This document shows, piece after piece, positions 1 to 4,818 of a DNA stretch of 5,134 nucleotides. Position numbers and translations under genes: made by a program. The notes beneath the pieces were generated by a model that had not been told where the DNA came from, made no database searches, and saw only the letters and a program-made list of their open reading frames with translations. Positions within the stretch are counted from its first letter, which is position 1. Every line of letters starts with the position of its first letter. The stretch lies in NCBI GenBank assembly GCA_003520365.1, contig DOUW01000374.1, forward strand, positions 1,211 through 6,344, read 5' to 3'. Source of the stretch: Massilia sp. (lineage in GTDB: Bacteria; Pseudomonadota; Gammaproteobacteria; Burkholderiales; Burkholderiaceae_D).

Positions 1-34
1 GCCCCCCCCGGAAAGGCTGGATCAGGCCGCGAAC

Positions 35-955
35 TCAGTGCAGGCGCGCCAGGTGGCGCTGCACCGACAGCATGGCGCCGATCAGGCCGAGGCCGGCGCT
101 GATCGCCAGCAGGGCCGCCAGTTCCAGCGGACCGAGGAAGGCCAGCTGGAATTCCGACGCATACAGGCGCGCGAACTCGGCGATCGCCCCGTTCAGCGGC
201 CGCAGGGCCAGCGCCACGCCGGCCAGGGCCAGCGCGCCGGCGCACAGGCCGAACAGGGCGCCGGTGTAGTAGAAGGGACGGTGGATGAAGTTGTCGGTCG
301 CGCCGAGCAGCTTCGACACCGCGATTTCCTCGCGCTGGGTCAGCACCTGCAGGCGGATCGTGTTGAACACCACCGCGATCACCACCACGCCCAGCGTCAC
401 CGCCAGCAGCAGGAGACTCAAGCGCAGGATGCCCATCAGGGCGGCCAGGCGTTTCACCCAGGCCGAATCGACCTGCACCGTGTCCACGTGCGGCAGCTGG
501 TGCAGCTGCTCGACCACGGCGTCGATGCGCGCGGCGTCGGCCGTGTTCGAGGAGCCGGCCAGCTTCATCACGTAGCTGTCGGGCAGGGGATTGTCGCCCA
601 GGGTGTCGAGCGCGTCGGCCAGGCCGCTGCGCGCCTTCAGCTCTTCCAGCGCCCGCTCGCGCGGAATGAAGGTGATCGTCGCCTTGCTGTCGGCCAGGAT
701 CTGGCGCAGCTGCGGCGCGATCGCCTGCGCCTGCTCGCGCGTCGCCTCGGGCTTGACGAACAGGCTGACCTCGGGATCAACCGAGAGCTGCTCCGACATC
801 GGGCGCACGTTCTCGAGCAGGGTGATGCCGGCGAACGGCAGGGTCAGGGCGACCGCGATCACCAGCACGTTGAACAGGAAGCTGCCCGGCGCCTTGCGCA
901 CGGTGGACAGCGCGGCGCCGAGCGCGAAGCGGTGCTGGCGGAACCAGGGGCTCAT
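35..955 (-). CDS. ftsX: Cell-division ABC transporter membrane subunit FtsX
   Basis: Inner-membrane partner of the ATPase FtsE. In studied bacteria FtsEX joins the divisome and, driven by FtsE ATP hydrolysis, activates periplasmic peptidoglycan hydrolases through EnvC/NlpD-type or equivalent partners. It is not thought to pump a substrate. The 306-residue product has the family layout: a short cytoplasmic N-terminus, TM1 about residues 27-48, an extracytoplasmic domain about 50-165, then TM2 about 173-200, TM3 about 231-252 and TM4 about 276-298. After TM2 comes the conserved cytoplasmic stretch NTIRLQVLTQREEIAVSKLL (198-217) followed by GAT, typical of FtsX. It lacks the longer N-terminal extension of the E. 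coli protein (about 350 residues). The ATG overlaps the ftsE stop as ATGA and follows the SD AAGGAGGT, so translation is coupled and the start is secure. Only 34 bases follow the stop, so the next gene is not visible. Confidence 0.97.
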   Translation of the reverse strand: MSPWFRQHRFALGAALSTVRKAPGSFLFNVLVIAVALTLPFAGITLLENVRPMSEQLSVDPEVSLFVKPEATREQAQAIAPQLRQILADSKATITFIPRERALEELKARSGLADALDTLGDNPLPDSYVMKLAGSSNTADAARIDAVVEQLHQLPHVDTVQVDSAWVKRLAALMGILRLSLLLLAVTLGVVVIAVVFNTIRLQVLTQREEIAVSKLLGATDNFIHRPFYYTGALFGLCAGALALAGVALALRPLNGAIAEFARLYASEFQLAFLGPLELAALLAISAGLGLIGAMLSVQRHLARLH

Positions 956-1680
956 GCGGCACCTCCTTCGGTGTCCGCAAGTCCAGTGTCGCCTGCCGCG
1001 CCTGCCGTGCCTGCCACGCCGGCAAGGGCATCGCCGACCAGTTGGCCGTTCTCGAGGCGGATCACGCGCGCGGCCCGGTCGAGAATCTGCTCGTCGTGGG
1101 TCGAGATCACGCAGGTCACGCCGACGGCATTGAAGGCGCGCAAGGCGTCGATCACCTTGTCGGCCGCCACCCGGTCGAGGTTCGCGGTCGGTTCGTCGGC
1201 CAGGATGATCTGCGGCCGGTTGACGATCGCGCGCGCGATCGCCACGCGCTGCTGCTCGCCGCCGGACAATTCCAGCGGATGGGCCTTGGCGCGTTCCAGC
1301 AGGCCCACCTTGTCGAGGGCGGCGCGGGCGCGCTGTTCGGCCTGCGCCCGCGGAGCGCCGGTGACGAGGAGGGGCAGCATGGTGTTGGCCAGGATGTTGC
1401 GGTCGTTCAGCAGGCGCTGGTGCTGGAAGATCAGCCCGAGGTTACGCCGCAGGAAGGGAATGCCGGCCTTCTTGATCTTGCCGATGTCCTGGCCGAAGAC
1501 GACCACGCGCCCGCTGCTGGGACGCTCGACTGCCGCCACCATTTTCATGAGCGTCGACTTGCCGGCGCCGGAAGGACCGGCCAGGTAGACCAGCTCGCCT
1601 TTGTCGATGTTCAGGGTGACGTCGCGCAGGGCGGTCGCATCGACCGAGTATTTCTTGGAGACGTTGTGGAATTCGATCAT
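952..1680 (-). CDS. ftsE: Cell-division ATP-binding protein FtsE
   Basis: Cytoplasmic ABC ATPase that pairs with FtsX at the division septum. All nucleotide-binding motifs are intact: Walker A GPSGAGKST (35-43), Q-loop in IFQHQRLL with Gln86, signature LSGGEQQR (138-145), Walker B IILADEPT (158-165), D-loop around NLDR (167-170) and switch histidine His195 in STHDEQ. The start MIEFHNVSKKY fits FtsE. The ATG lies 2 nt after the ftsY TAA with no strong SD, so it probably depends on translational coupling to ftsY. The product is 242 residues, longer than the usual roughly 220. The excess is a Gly/Ala-rich tail from about residue 217 (GDALAGVAGTAGAAGDTG and onward), partly built from a 9-nt tandem repeat. 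The catalytic core is unaffected. The stop overlaps the ftsX start. Confidence 0.98.
   Translation of the reverse strand: MIEFHNVSKKYSVDATALRDVTLNIDKGELVYLAGPSGAGKSTLMKMVAAVERPSSGRVVVFGQDIGKIKKAGIPFLRRNLGLIFQHQRLLNDRNILANTMLPLLVTGAPRAQAEQRARAALDKVGLLERAKAHPLELSGGEQQRVAIARAIVNRPQIILADEPTANLDRVAADKVIDALRAFNAVGVTCVISTHDEQILDRAARVIRLENGQLVGDALAGVAGTAGAAGDTGLADTEGGAA
961..968 (-). promoter_or_regulatory. Near-perfect Shine-Dalgarno site of ftsX
   Basis: On the minus strand this reads AAGGAGGT, 5 nt before the ftsX ATG and entirely inside the 3' end of ftsE. It is the strongest ribosome-binding site in the window. It suggests ftsX is initiated efficiently in its own right as well as through the ATGA overlap with ftsE. 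Confidence 0.9.
991..1017 (-). repeat. Three 9-nt tandem repeats inside the 3' end of ftsE
   Basis: The plus strand reads GCCTGCCGC, GCCTGCCGT, GCCTGCCAC: three units sharing GCCTGCC and differing only in the last two bases. On the coding strand they encode the tripeptides VAG, TAG and AAG (FtsE residues 222-230). The repeat lies after the conserved ABC domain, in a part of the protein not expected to be constrained, so copy number may vary between strains without loss of frame. Confidence 0.8.
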
Positions 1681-1682
1681 CT

Positions 1683-2786
1683 TTAACCCAGCAGCGCTTC
1701 CACGAATTCTTCTGCATCGAAGGGCTGCAGGTCGTCCAGCTTTTCGCCGACGCCGATGAAGTACACCGGCACCGGACGCGTGCGCGCGATCGCGGCCAGC
1801 ACGCCGCCCTTGGCGGTGCCGTCCAGCTTGGTGATGATCAGGCCGGTCAGCTGCAGGGCGTCGTCGAAGGCCTTGACCTGGGCCAGGGCGTTCTGCCCGG
1901 TGTTGCCGTCGATGACCAGCAGGGTCTCGTGCGGGGCGCCATCCATGCCCTTGCCGATCACGCGCTTGATCTTCTTGAGTTCTTCCATCAGGTGCAGCTG
2001 GGTCGGCAGGCGGCCGGCGGTGTCGACCATGACGACGTCGACGCCGCGCGCCTTGCCCGACTGGACCGCATCGAAAGCCACGGCGGCCGGGTCGCCCGAG
2101 GCCTGCGAGATCACGGTGACGTTGTTGCGCTGGCCCCAGACCATCAGCTGCTCGCGCGCGGCGGCGCGGAAGGTGTCGCCCGCGGCCAGCAGCACCGACT
2201 GGTCGAAGCGCTGCATGTGCTTGGCGAGCTTGCCGATGGTCGTGGTCTTGCCGGCGCCGTTCACGCCCGAGATCATCATCACCAGCGGTTCGTGGCGGCC
2301 CAGCTCCAGCGGCTTTTGCAGCGGCGCGAGCATCTCGACCATCAGCTCCTTGAGCGCACCCTTGACGGCGGCGGCATCGAGCAGCTTGTCTTCCTTGACT
2401 TTGCGGCGCAGGTTATTGAGCAGGTGTTCGGTGGCGTCCATGCCGGCGTCCGACATCAGGAGCGCGGACTCGAGTTCCTCGTACAGGTCCTCGTCGATAC
2501 GCGCGCCGACGAACAGCAGCGACAGGTTGCTCGAGGTCTTGGCCAGGCCCGCCTTCAGGCGCGCCATCCAGGATTTTTTCTGCTCTGCGGCGCTGGTCGG
2601 GCGTTCGGCCGTTTCCTCGATGACGAGTTCGGGTTCGGCGCTCGCCAGGGCCGGAGGCTGGGCAAAGGCGGGAACTGCCGCGGGGGCAGGCGCGGGCGCG
2701 GGCTGGACCGGGGCCGCCTGCTCGACAGGCTCGACCGGCGCCGGCGTTTCGGGGGCGGCTTTTTTTCTCTTGAAGAAACTAAACAT
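1683..2786 (-). CDS. ftsY: Signal recognition particle receptor GTPase FtsY
   Basis: Receptor for the SRP (Ffh plus 4.5S RNA). It docks ribosomes translating membrane proteins at the inner membrane and hands them to SecYEG. The chosen start gives 367 residues beginning MFSFFKRKK, a basic/aromatic membrane-contact N-terminus typical of FtsY. An in-frame GTG at 2816 would add 10 residues (MHAAAATTQP) but has no SD and no family support. Neither start has a clear SD. Residues 11-63 form a Pro/Ala/Glu-rich A region; about 70-165 is the helical N domain; the rest is the NG GTPase. GTPase motifs are complete: GVNGAGKTTT (174-183), DTFRAAAREQL (204-214), DTAGR (255-259), TKLDGTAKGG (319-328) and the closing GVGEKLDDLQPF (345-356). 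The wording matches beta-proteobacterial FtsY from memory. It is the first gene of ftsY-ftsE-ftsX. Confidence 0.97.
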   Translation of the reverse strand: MFSFFKRKKAAPETPAPVEPVEQAAPVQPAPAPAPAAVPAFAQPPALASAEPELVIEETAERPTSAAEQKKSWMARLKAGLAKTSSNLSLLFVGARIDEDLYEELESALLMSDAGMDATEHLLNNLRRKVKEDKLLDAAAVKGALKELMVEMLAPLQKPLELGRHEPLVMMISGVNGAGKTTTIGKLAKHMQRFDQSVLLAAGDTFRAAAREQLMVWGQRNNVTVISQASGDPAAVAFDAVQSGKARGVDVVMVDTAGRLPTQLHLMEELKKIKRVIGKGMDGAPHETLLVIDGNTGQNALAQVKAFDDALQLTGLIITKLDGTAKGGVLAAIARTRPVPVYFIGVGEKLDDLQPFDAEEFVEALLG

Positions 2787-2817
2787 GGGTTGCGTGGTGG
2801 CGGCTGCTGCATGCACA

Positions 2818-2838
2818 TGCCGGACTGCGATACCGGCA
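2818..2838 (-). other. Hairpin in the ftsY 5' leader
   Basis: A 6-bp inverted repeat, TGCCGG / CCGGCA, encloses a 9-nt loop. It would fold in the ftsY mRNA leader soon after the proposed transcription start and about 30 nt before the ATG. There is no T-run behind it, so it does not look like a terminator. Function unknown. Confidence 0.4.
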
Positions 2839-2858
2839 CGACGAATAGGGTCGCGGGT

Positions 2859-2867
2859 ATTTTACCA
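2859..2867 (-). promoter_or_regulatory. Candidate extended -10 promoter of ftsYEX
   Basis: The minus strand reads TGGTAAAAT: a TG dinucleotide one base before TAAAAT, which matches the sigma-70 -10 consensus TATAAT at five of six positions. No good -35 lies at 16-18 bp, consistent with an extended -10 promoter. This is the most A/T-rich spot in the gap. Transcription would start near 2852, giving a leader of about 65 nt before the ftsY ATG. It is the only promoter-like site clearly better than background in this gap. Confidence 0.5.
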
Positions 2868-2868
2868 G

Positions 2869-2879
2869 AGCACAGTGCT
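2869..2879. repeat. Perfect 5-1-5 inverted repeat beside the ftsY -10 box
   Basis: AGCAC A GTGCT is an exact inverted repeat with a one-base centre. It lies 2 bp upstream of the extended -10 element in the transcription direction, within the would-be spacer and -35 zone. A protein-binding operator is possible by position, but no known regulator motif is recognised and a chance occurrence is plausible. Confidence 0.35.
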
Positions 2880-2979
2880 GACGAATCGGCAACGAACGGA
2901 CGGGGCGCGCCGGCTGTCGACAGGCACGCGAACGGCAGTCCGGCCGCGGCCTGGCGGATTTCCGGGGGGAGCTAGCGCA

Positions 2980-3741
2980 TCATTGCCGGTTGCGCGTCCA
3001 CCAGTTGCCCTTCTTCTCGGGCGCCGGCGGGTACAGGCGCCAGGCGCCGTAGGGATTATTGAACAGCGAAGCCTCGCCGTAATCGATCGCCGCGACGCGT
3101 TCGAGCCGGTACACCGGCTTGCCTTCGCTGACCGAAAACGTGTGGCCGTCGGCCAGGTCCGGCGCGTGCTCGAGCAGGTAGCGCGTGAAAAAGCGCAGCA
3201 TGTCGGCCGCCTGGTTCTTGTCCCTGGCGCTGGTGATCGCCTCCGGCAGGCCGAAGTTGTGCATCCCGCAGGAATAGACGTCGGCGCCGGCCACATACAC
3301 CACCAGCGCGCGGTGCGCGGTGAGCTGGTCGAGCTGTTCGCACATGTCGATCCAGTAGGCCGGCGCATGGGCGATGCCGGTACTGTCGACCTTCACGCCC
3401 AGCCCGCCGCTATCGATCAGGGCGGCGCCGGCGCGCATCATCGCATCGGCCGCCGCGCGCGAACCGCCCGGGCCCGCCAAGTAGGCGACCGAGGCATGGG
3501 TGTCGATGTCGGCCATCGCCTCGGTCCGTGCCCAATGGGGGCCGGCCTTCACGAAGTCCTCCACCAGGTCCGGGTCGGCCGGCTGCAGGGCGAGCTCGCA
3601 GGCAAAGCCGGTCTCGCTCTCGCTTAGCACGCCGCCCGCCAGGGAATAGCCGATGGCGCTGGCGGCGATCTCGTCGGCCAGCACACTGGTGTTTTCCCAT
3701 GGGCCGGGAATGCACAGGACCAGTTCCGGAGTGGTGCTCAC
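2980..3741 (-). CDS. Uncharacterised protein, tentatively DUF4261-like
   Basis: A 253-residue soluble-looking protein with no signal peptide, membrane span or recognisable catalytic motif. It starts at GTG with the SD AGGAG 8 nt upstream, and GC-rich codon usage is like that of its neighbours, so it is very probably a real gene. Notable stretches are LCIPGPWENT (9-18), GGVLSESETGFACEL (36-50), GLGVKVDSTGIAH (113-125), YSCGMHNFGLPEAI (156-169), ADGHTFSVSEGKPVYRLE (197-214) and LFNNPYGAWRLYP (226-238). The CGM-x-x-FGLPE element and the following GHTFSVSE segment recall DUF4261 proteins, whose role is unknown to me. This assignment is from memory and only moderately secure. The C-terminus is basic and Trp-rich (KKGNWWTRNRQ). 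It lies on the same strand between the NYN-LOTUS gene (181-bp gap) and ftsY (193-bp gap), so it may be its own transcription unit. The leader contains a strong hairpin. Confidence 0.87.
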   Translation of the reverse strand: MSTTPELVLCIPGPWENTSVLADEIAASAIGYSLAGGVLSESETGFACELALQPADPDLVEDFVKAGPHWARTEAMADIDTHASVAYLAGPGGSRAAADAMMRAGAALIDSGGLGVKVDSTGIAHAPAYWIDMCEQLDQLTAHRALVVYVAGADVYSCGMHNFGLPEAITSARDKNQAADMLRFFTRYLLEHAPDLADGHTFSVSEGKPVYRLERVAAIDYGEASLFNNPYGAWRLYPPAPEKKGNWWTRNRQ

Positions 3742-3749
3742 TGCTTCGT

Positions 3750-3754
3750 CTCCT
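3750..3754 (-). promoter_or_regulatory. Shine-Dalgarno site fixing the GTG start
   Basis: The minus strand reads GAGGAGAC around this site. AGGAG lies 8 nt before the GTG at 3741. No in-frame ATG nearby has comparable support, so this SD decides in favour of the GTG start of the DUF4261-like gene. Confidence 0.75.
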
Positions 3755-3763
3755 CGTTATCGG

Positions 3764-3799
3764 GTGATGGCGCCGGATGCGTTCGCCGGGCGCCATGAC
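3764..3799 (-). other. Strong hairpin in the leader of the DUF4261-like gene
   Basis: ATGGCGCC (3767-3774) and GGCGCCAT (3789-3796) are perfect 8-bp inverted repeats. With one bulged base the stem extends inward by two G-C pairs, leaving a 9-nt loop. Outward, after a G-G mismatch, two more pairs form (GT at 3764-3765 with AC at 3798-3799). It lies 12 nt upstream of the SD. There is no T-run on either strand, so it is not a standard terminator. It could be an RNA structure affecting translation or stability, or a protein-binding palindrome. Confidence 0.6.
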
Positions 3800-3922
3800 G
3801 CGGCCTGCCGCTCCCGTTCCCGGATACGGCTGAGCTGTCTGGCGAAGAGCATAGCCGGTTCGGCGCAAACGTGTTTTCGCAATCGAACGCGGATAAAACG
3901 GGCGGCCGGGCCGGCTTCCCGG

Positions 3923-4669
3923 TCAGGCGGCGGCCGCGCGTTCGGACGATCCTTTCGGCGCATCGGCCTTCGGTTTCGGCTGCACCCAGTGTCCGCCGTT
4001 GTCGTGCCGCGTCACGAGATCGGGATAGTTCTGGACCATGTCCAGCAGGCCGGTATAGCCGCATTGCTGCGGCGAGAAGCCCGGATCGGTGCGGCGCATG
4101 TACTGGCCGAGGGCGCCCAGGCCGACCCGGCCTTCCGCGGACTCGGCCGCGAGCAGCGACACCGCAGCCAGCAGGGCGCGCGGCCGCCGCTTGACGATCT
4201 TCGGCGGTTCGCTCTTCGCCTGCTCGGGCTGCGCCGGTACGTATTCGAAAAACTGGTCCGAGGCATTGCGCAGCGCGTCCGGCGTCTTGCCTTCGCCGAT
4301 GATGCAGACGGTGGCGCCGCGCCCGCGCAGCTTGCGGCACAGGTAGGCGAAGTCCGAGTCGCTGGTGACGATGCAAAAGGTGTCGACCCGGCCGTCGAAC
4401 ATCAGCTCGAGGGCGTCGAGCGCCAGCGCGATGTCGGCCGTATTCTTGCCGGCGACGTACTGGTATTGCAGGCACGGGGTGAATGCCAGCCGCACCAGCG
4501 CGTCCTGCCACTTGTTCGCCAGGGTCGTGTGGTTGCCATAACCCTGGCGCACCACGACGTGTCCGAACTGGGCGCACATCCTCAAGGCATAGTCGAGGAT
4601 GTCGGGGCTGGTATTGTCGCAGTCGACGAGGACCGCGACGCGGCCTGTGGTTTTCGGATGGTCGGGCAT
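3923..4669 (-). CDS. NYN/LabA-like PIN-fold protein with OST-HTH (LOTUS) domain
   Basis: Probable RNA-acting cytoplasmic protein of 248 residues. The N-terminal NYN domain (about 9-145) shows the family's acidic and polar pocket: LVDCDNTSP (14-22), AGKNTADIALALDAL (73-87) and CIVTSDSDFAYL (99-110), then GEGKTPDALRNASDQFF (125-141). Asp16, Asp18, Asn19, Asp79, Asp104 and Asp106 are the expected metal/catalytic positions, all present, so nuclease activity is plausible. After a Lys/Pro/Arg-rich linker, residues about 166-231 form an OST-HTH/LOTUS winged helix (GYTGLLDMVQNYPDLV, then GGHWVQPK), a domain associated with RNA binding. The frame is open upstream to an ATG at 4747, but that start lacks an SD and would add 26 unconserved residues. 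ATG 4669 has AAAGG 6 nt upstream and immediately precedes the domain. The tail is Ala-rich. Close homologues are usually annotated only by domain; the substrate is unknown. Confidence 0.93.
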   Translation of the reverse strand: MPDHPKTTGRVAVLVDCDNTSPDILDYALRMCAQFGHVVVRQGYGNHTTLANKWQDALVRLAFTPCLQYQYVAGKNTADIALALDALELMFDGRVDTFCIVTSDSDFAYLCRKLRGRGATVCIIGEGKTPDALRNASDQFFEYVPAQPEQAKSEPPKIVKRRPRALLAAVSLLAAESAEGRVGLGALGQYMRRTDPGFSPQQCGYTGLLDMVQNYPDLVTRHDNGGHWVQPKPKADAPKGSSERAAAA

Positions 4670-4675
4670 CGCTTG

Positions 4676-4680
4676 CCTTT
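4676..4680 (-). promoter_or_regulatory. Shine-Dalgarno site deciding the NYN-LOTUS start
   Basis: AAAGG on the minus strand lies 6 nt before the ATG at 4669. The alternative in-frame ATGs at 4747 and 4738 have no comparable upstream purine tract, so the 248-residue form is preferred over 274. Confidence 0.65.
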
Positions 4681-4689
4681 GCTGGTGAC

Positions 4690-4725
4690 GACAGAGAAGG
4701 CCGCGAACGCCAGGCCGGCTCTGTC
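4690..4725 (-). other. Imperfect hairpin in the leader of the NYN-LOTUS gene
   Basis: GACAGAG (4690-4696) and CTCTGTC (4719-4725) form a perfect 7-bp outer stem. After a 2x2 internal loop (AA against GG), GGCC (4699-4702) pairs with GGCC (4713-4716), leaving a 10-nt loop. It sits 9 nt upstream of the SD. No T-run follows on the minus strand, so a terminator is unlikely. Its placement mirrors the hairpin ahead of the next gene. If translation began at 4747 instead, this would lie inside the coding region. Confidence 0.5.
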
Positions 4726-4787
4726 TTACGTTGAGCATGGTCAACATGTTAGCAGGCCCGCCCGTCCCGAAAATGCGCGCTTTGTCA

Positions 4788-4808
4788 CGGCCCCCGGAGG
4801 GAGGGCCG
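4788..4808 (-). terminator. Possible terminator hairpin after the TPP enzyme gene
   Basis: On the minus strand, CGGCCCTC and GGGGGCCG form an 8-bp stem (one T-G wobble) around a CCTCC loop, 10 nt after the TPP enzyme stop. The stem is strong, but no T-run directly follows; the first TTTT comes about 15 nt later. It may therefore be a Rho-independent terminator of weak type, a 3' mRNA-stabilising hairpin, or nothing more than GC-rich sequence. Confidence 0.4.
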
Positions 4809-4818
4809 CTGATACGAC

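Larger units (their letters stand above)
2787..2979 (-). other. Intergenic region upstream of ftsY (193 bp)
   Basis: This gap separates the stop of the DUF4261-like gene from the ftsY start. It holds the candidate ftsY promoter, a short leader hairpin and several perfect palindromes: GGCGCGCC at 2904-2911, CTGTCGACAG at 2914-2923 and GGCCGCGGCC at 2942-2951. In sequence this GC-rich such palindromes can arise by chance. No convincing intrinsic terminator (hairpin plus T-run) follows the upstream gene, so some readthrough into ftsYEX is possible. No small ORF here has support. Confidence 0.6.
3742..3922 (-). other. Intergenic leader region between the NYN-LOTUS and DUF4261-like genes (181 bp)
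   Basis: It contains the strong hairpin at 3764-3799, the SD of the next gene, and an A/T-richer patch near 3871-3900 with a weak bulged inverted repeat (GTTTTCGC at 3873-3880 against GCG and AAAAC ending at 3899). A TATGCT on the minus strand (plus positions 3848-3853) is a poor -10 candidate without a -35. A GC-rich stretch followed by TTTT just after the NYN gene stop (about 3896-3920) does not form a proper terminator stem. No small gene is supported. Confidence 0.55.
4670..4818 (-). other. Intergenic region between the TPP enzyme and NYN-LOTUS genes (149 bp)
   Basis: In transcription order it holds the GC hairpin behind the TPP enzyme stop, an 8-bp palindrome AACATGTT (4743-4750), the 36-nt leader hairpin and the NYN SD. 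A weak -10-like TAACAT (minus strand, around 4746-4751) has no good -35 partner, so no promoter is claimed. Confidence 0.5.

Noticed and set aside
1..34. Possible rpoH or another gene downstream of ftsX, as in some proteobacteria
   Set aside because: Only 34 bases remain, with no start codon or SD that can be assigned.
38..1588. 516-codon open frame on the plus strand, opposite ftsX and ftsE
   Set aside because: Its translation is low-complexity and rich in Arg/Gln/His/Ala with no recognisable domain. It runs antisense to two clearly identified genes, as GC-rich codon usage commonly produces.
2787..2816. GTG at 2816 as the ftsY start, giving 377 residues
   Set aside because: It adds MHAAAATTQP before the typical FtsY N-terminus MFSFFKRKK and has no SD.
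2904..2951. Cluster of perfect palindromes (GGCGCGCC, CTGTCGACAG, GGCCGCGGCC)
   Set aside because: They have tiny or no loops, no T-run and no spacing pattern. In sequence this GC-rich, such palindromes are expected by chance.
1756..3627. 623-codon open frame on the plus strand, opposite ftsY and the DUF4261-like gene
   Set aside because: It crosses two real genes and the intergenic region in antisense and shows no domain. Its length follows from the scarcity of stop codons in GC-rich sequence.
3896..3922. Terminator after the NYN-LOTUS gene (GC-rich stretch then TTTT on the minus strand)
   Set aside because: The only GC inverted repeat, GCCGG-C-CCGGC, leaves a one-base loop and cannot form a normal hairpin.
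3738..4577. 279-codon minus-strand frame overlapping the NYN-LOTUS gene in another frame
   Set aside because: Arg/Pro/Ala-rich shadow of the NYN-LOTUS coding sequence with no domain and no SD.
4670..4747. ATG at 4747 as the NYN-LOTUS start, giving 274 residues
   Set aside because: No SD, the extra 26 residues are not domain-like, and the segment contains a leader hairpin and the SD for ATG 4669.
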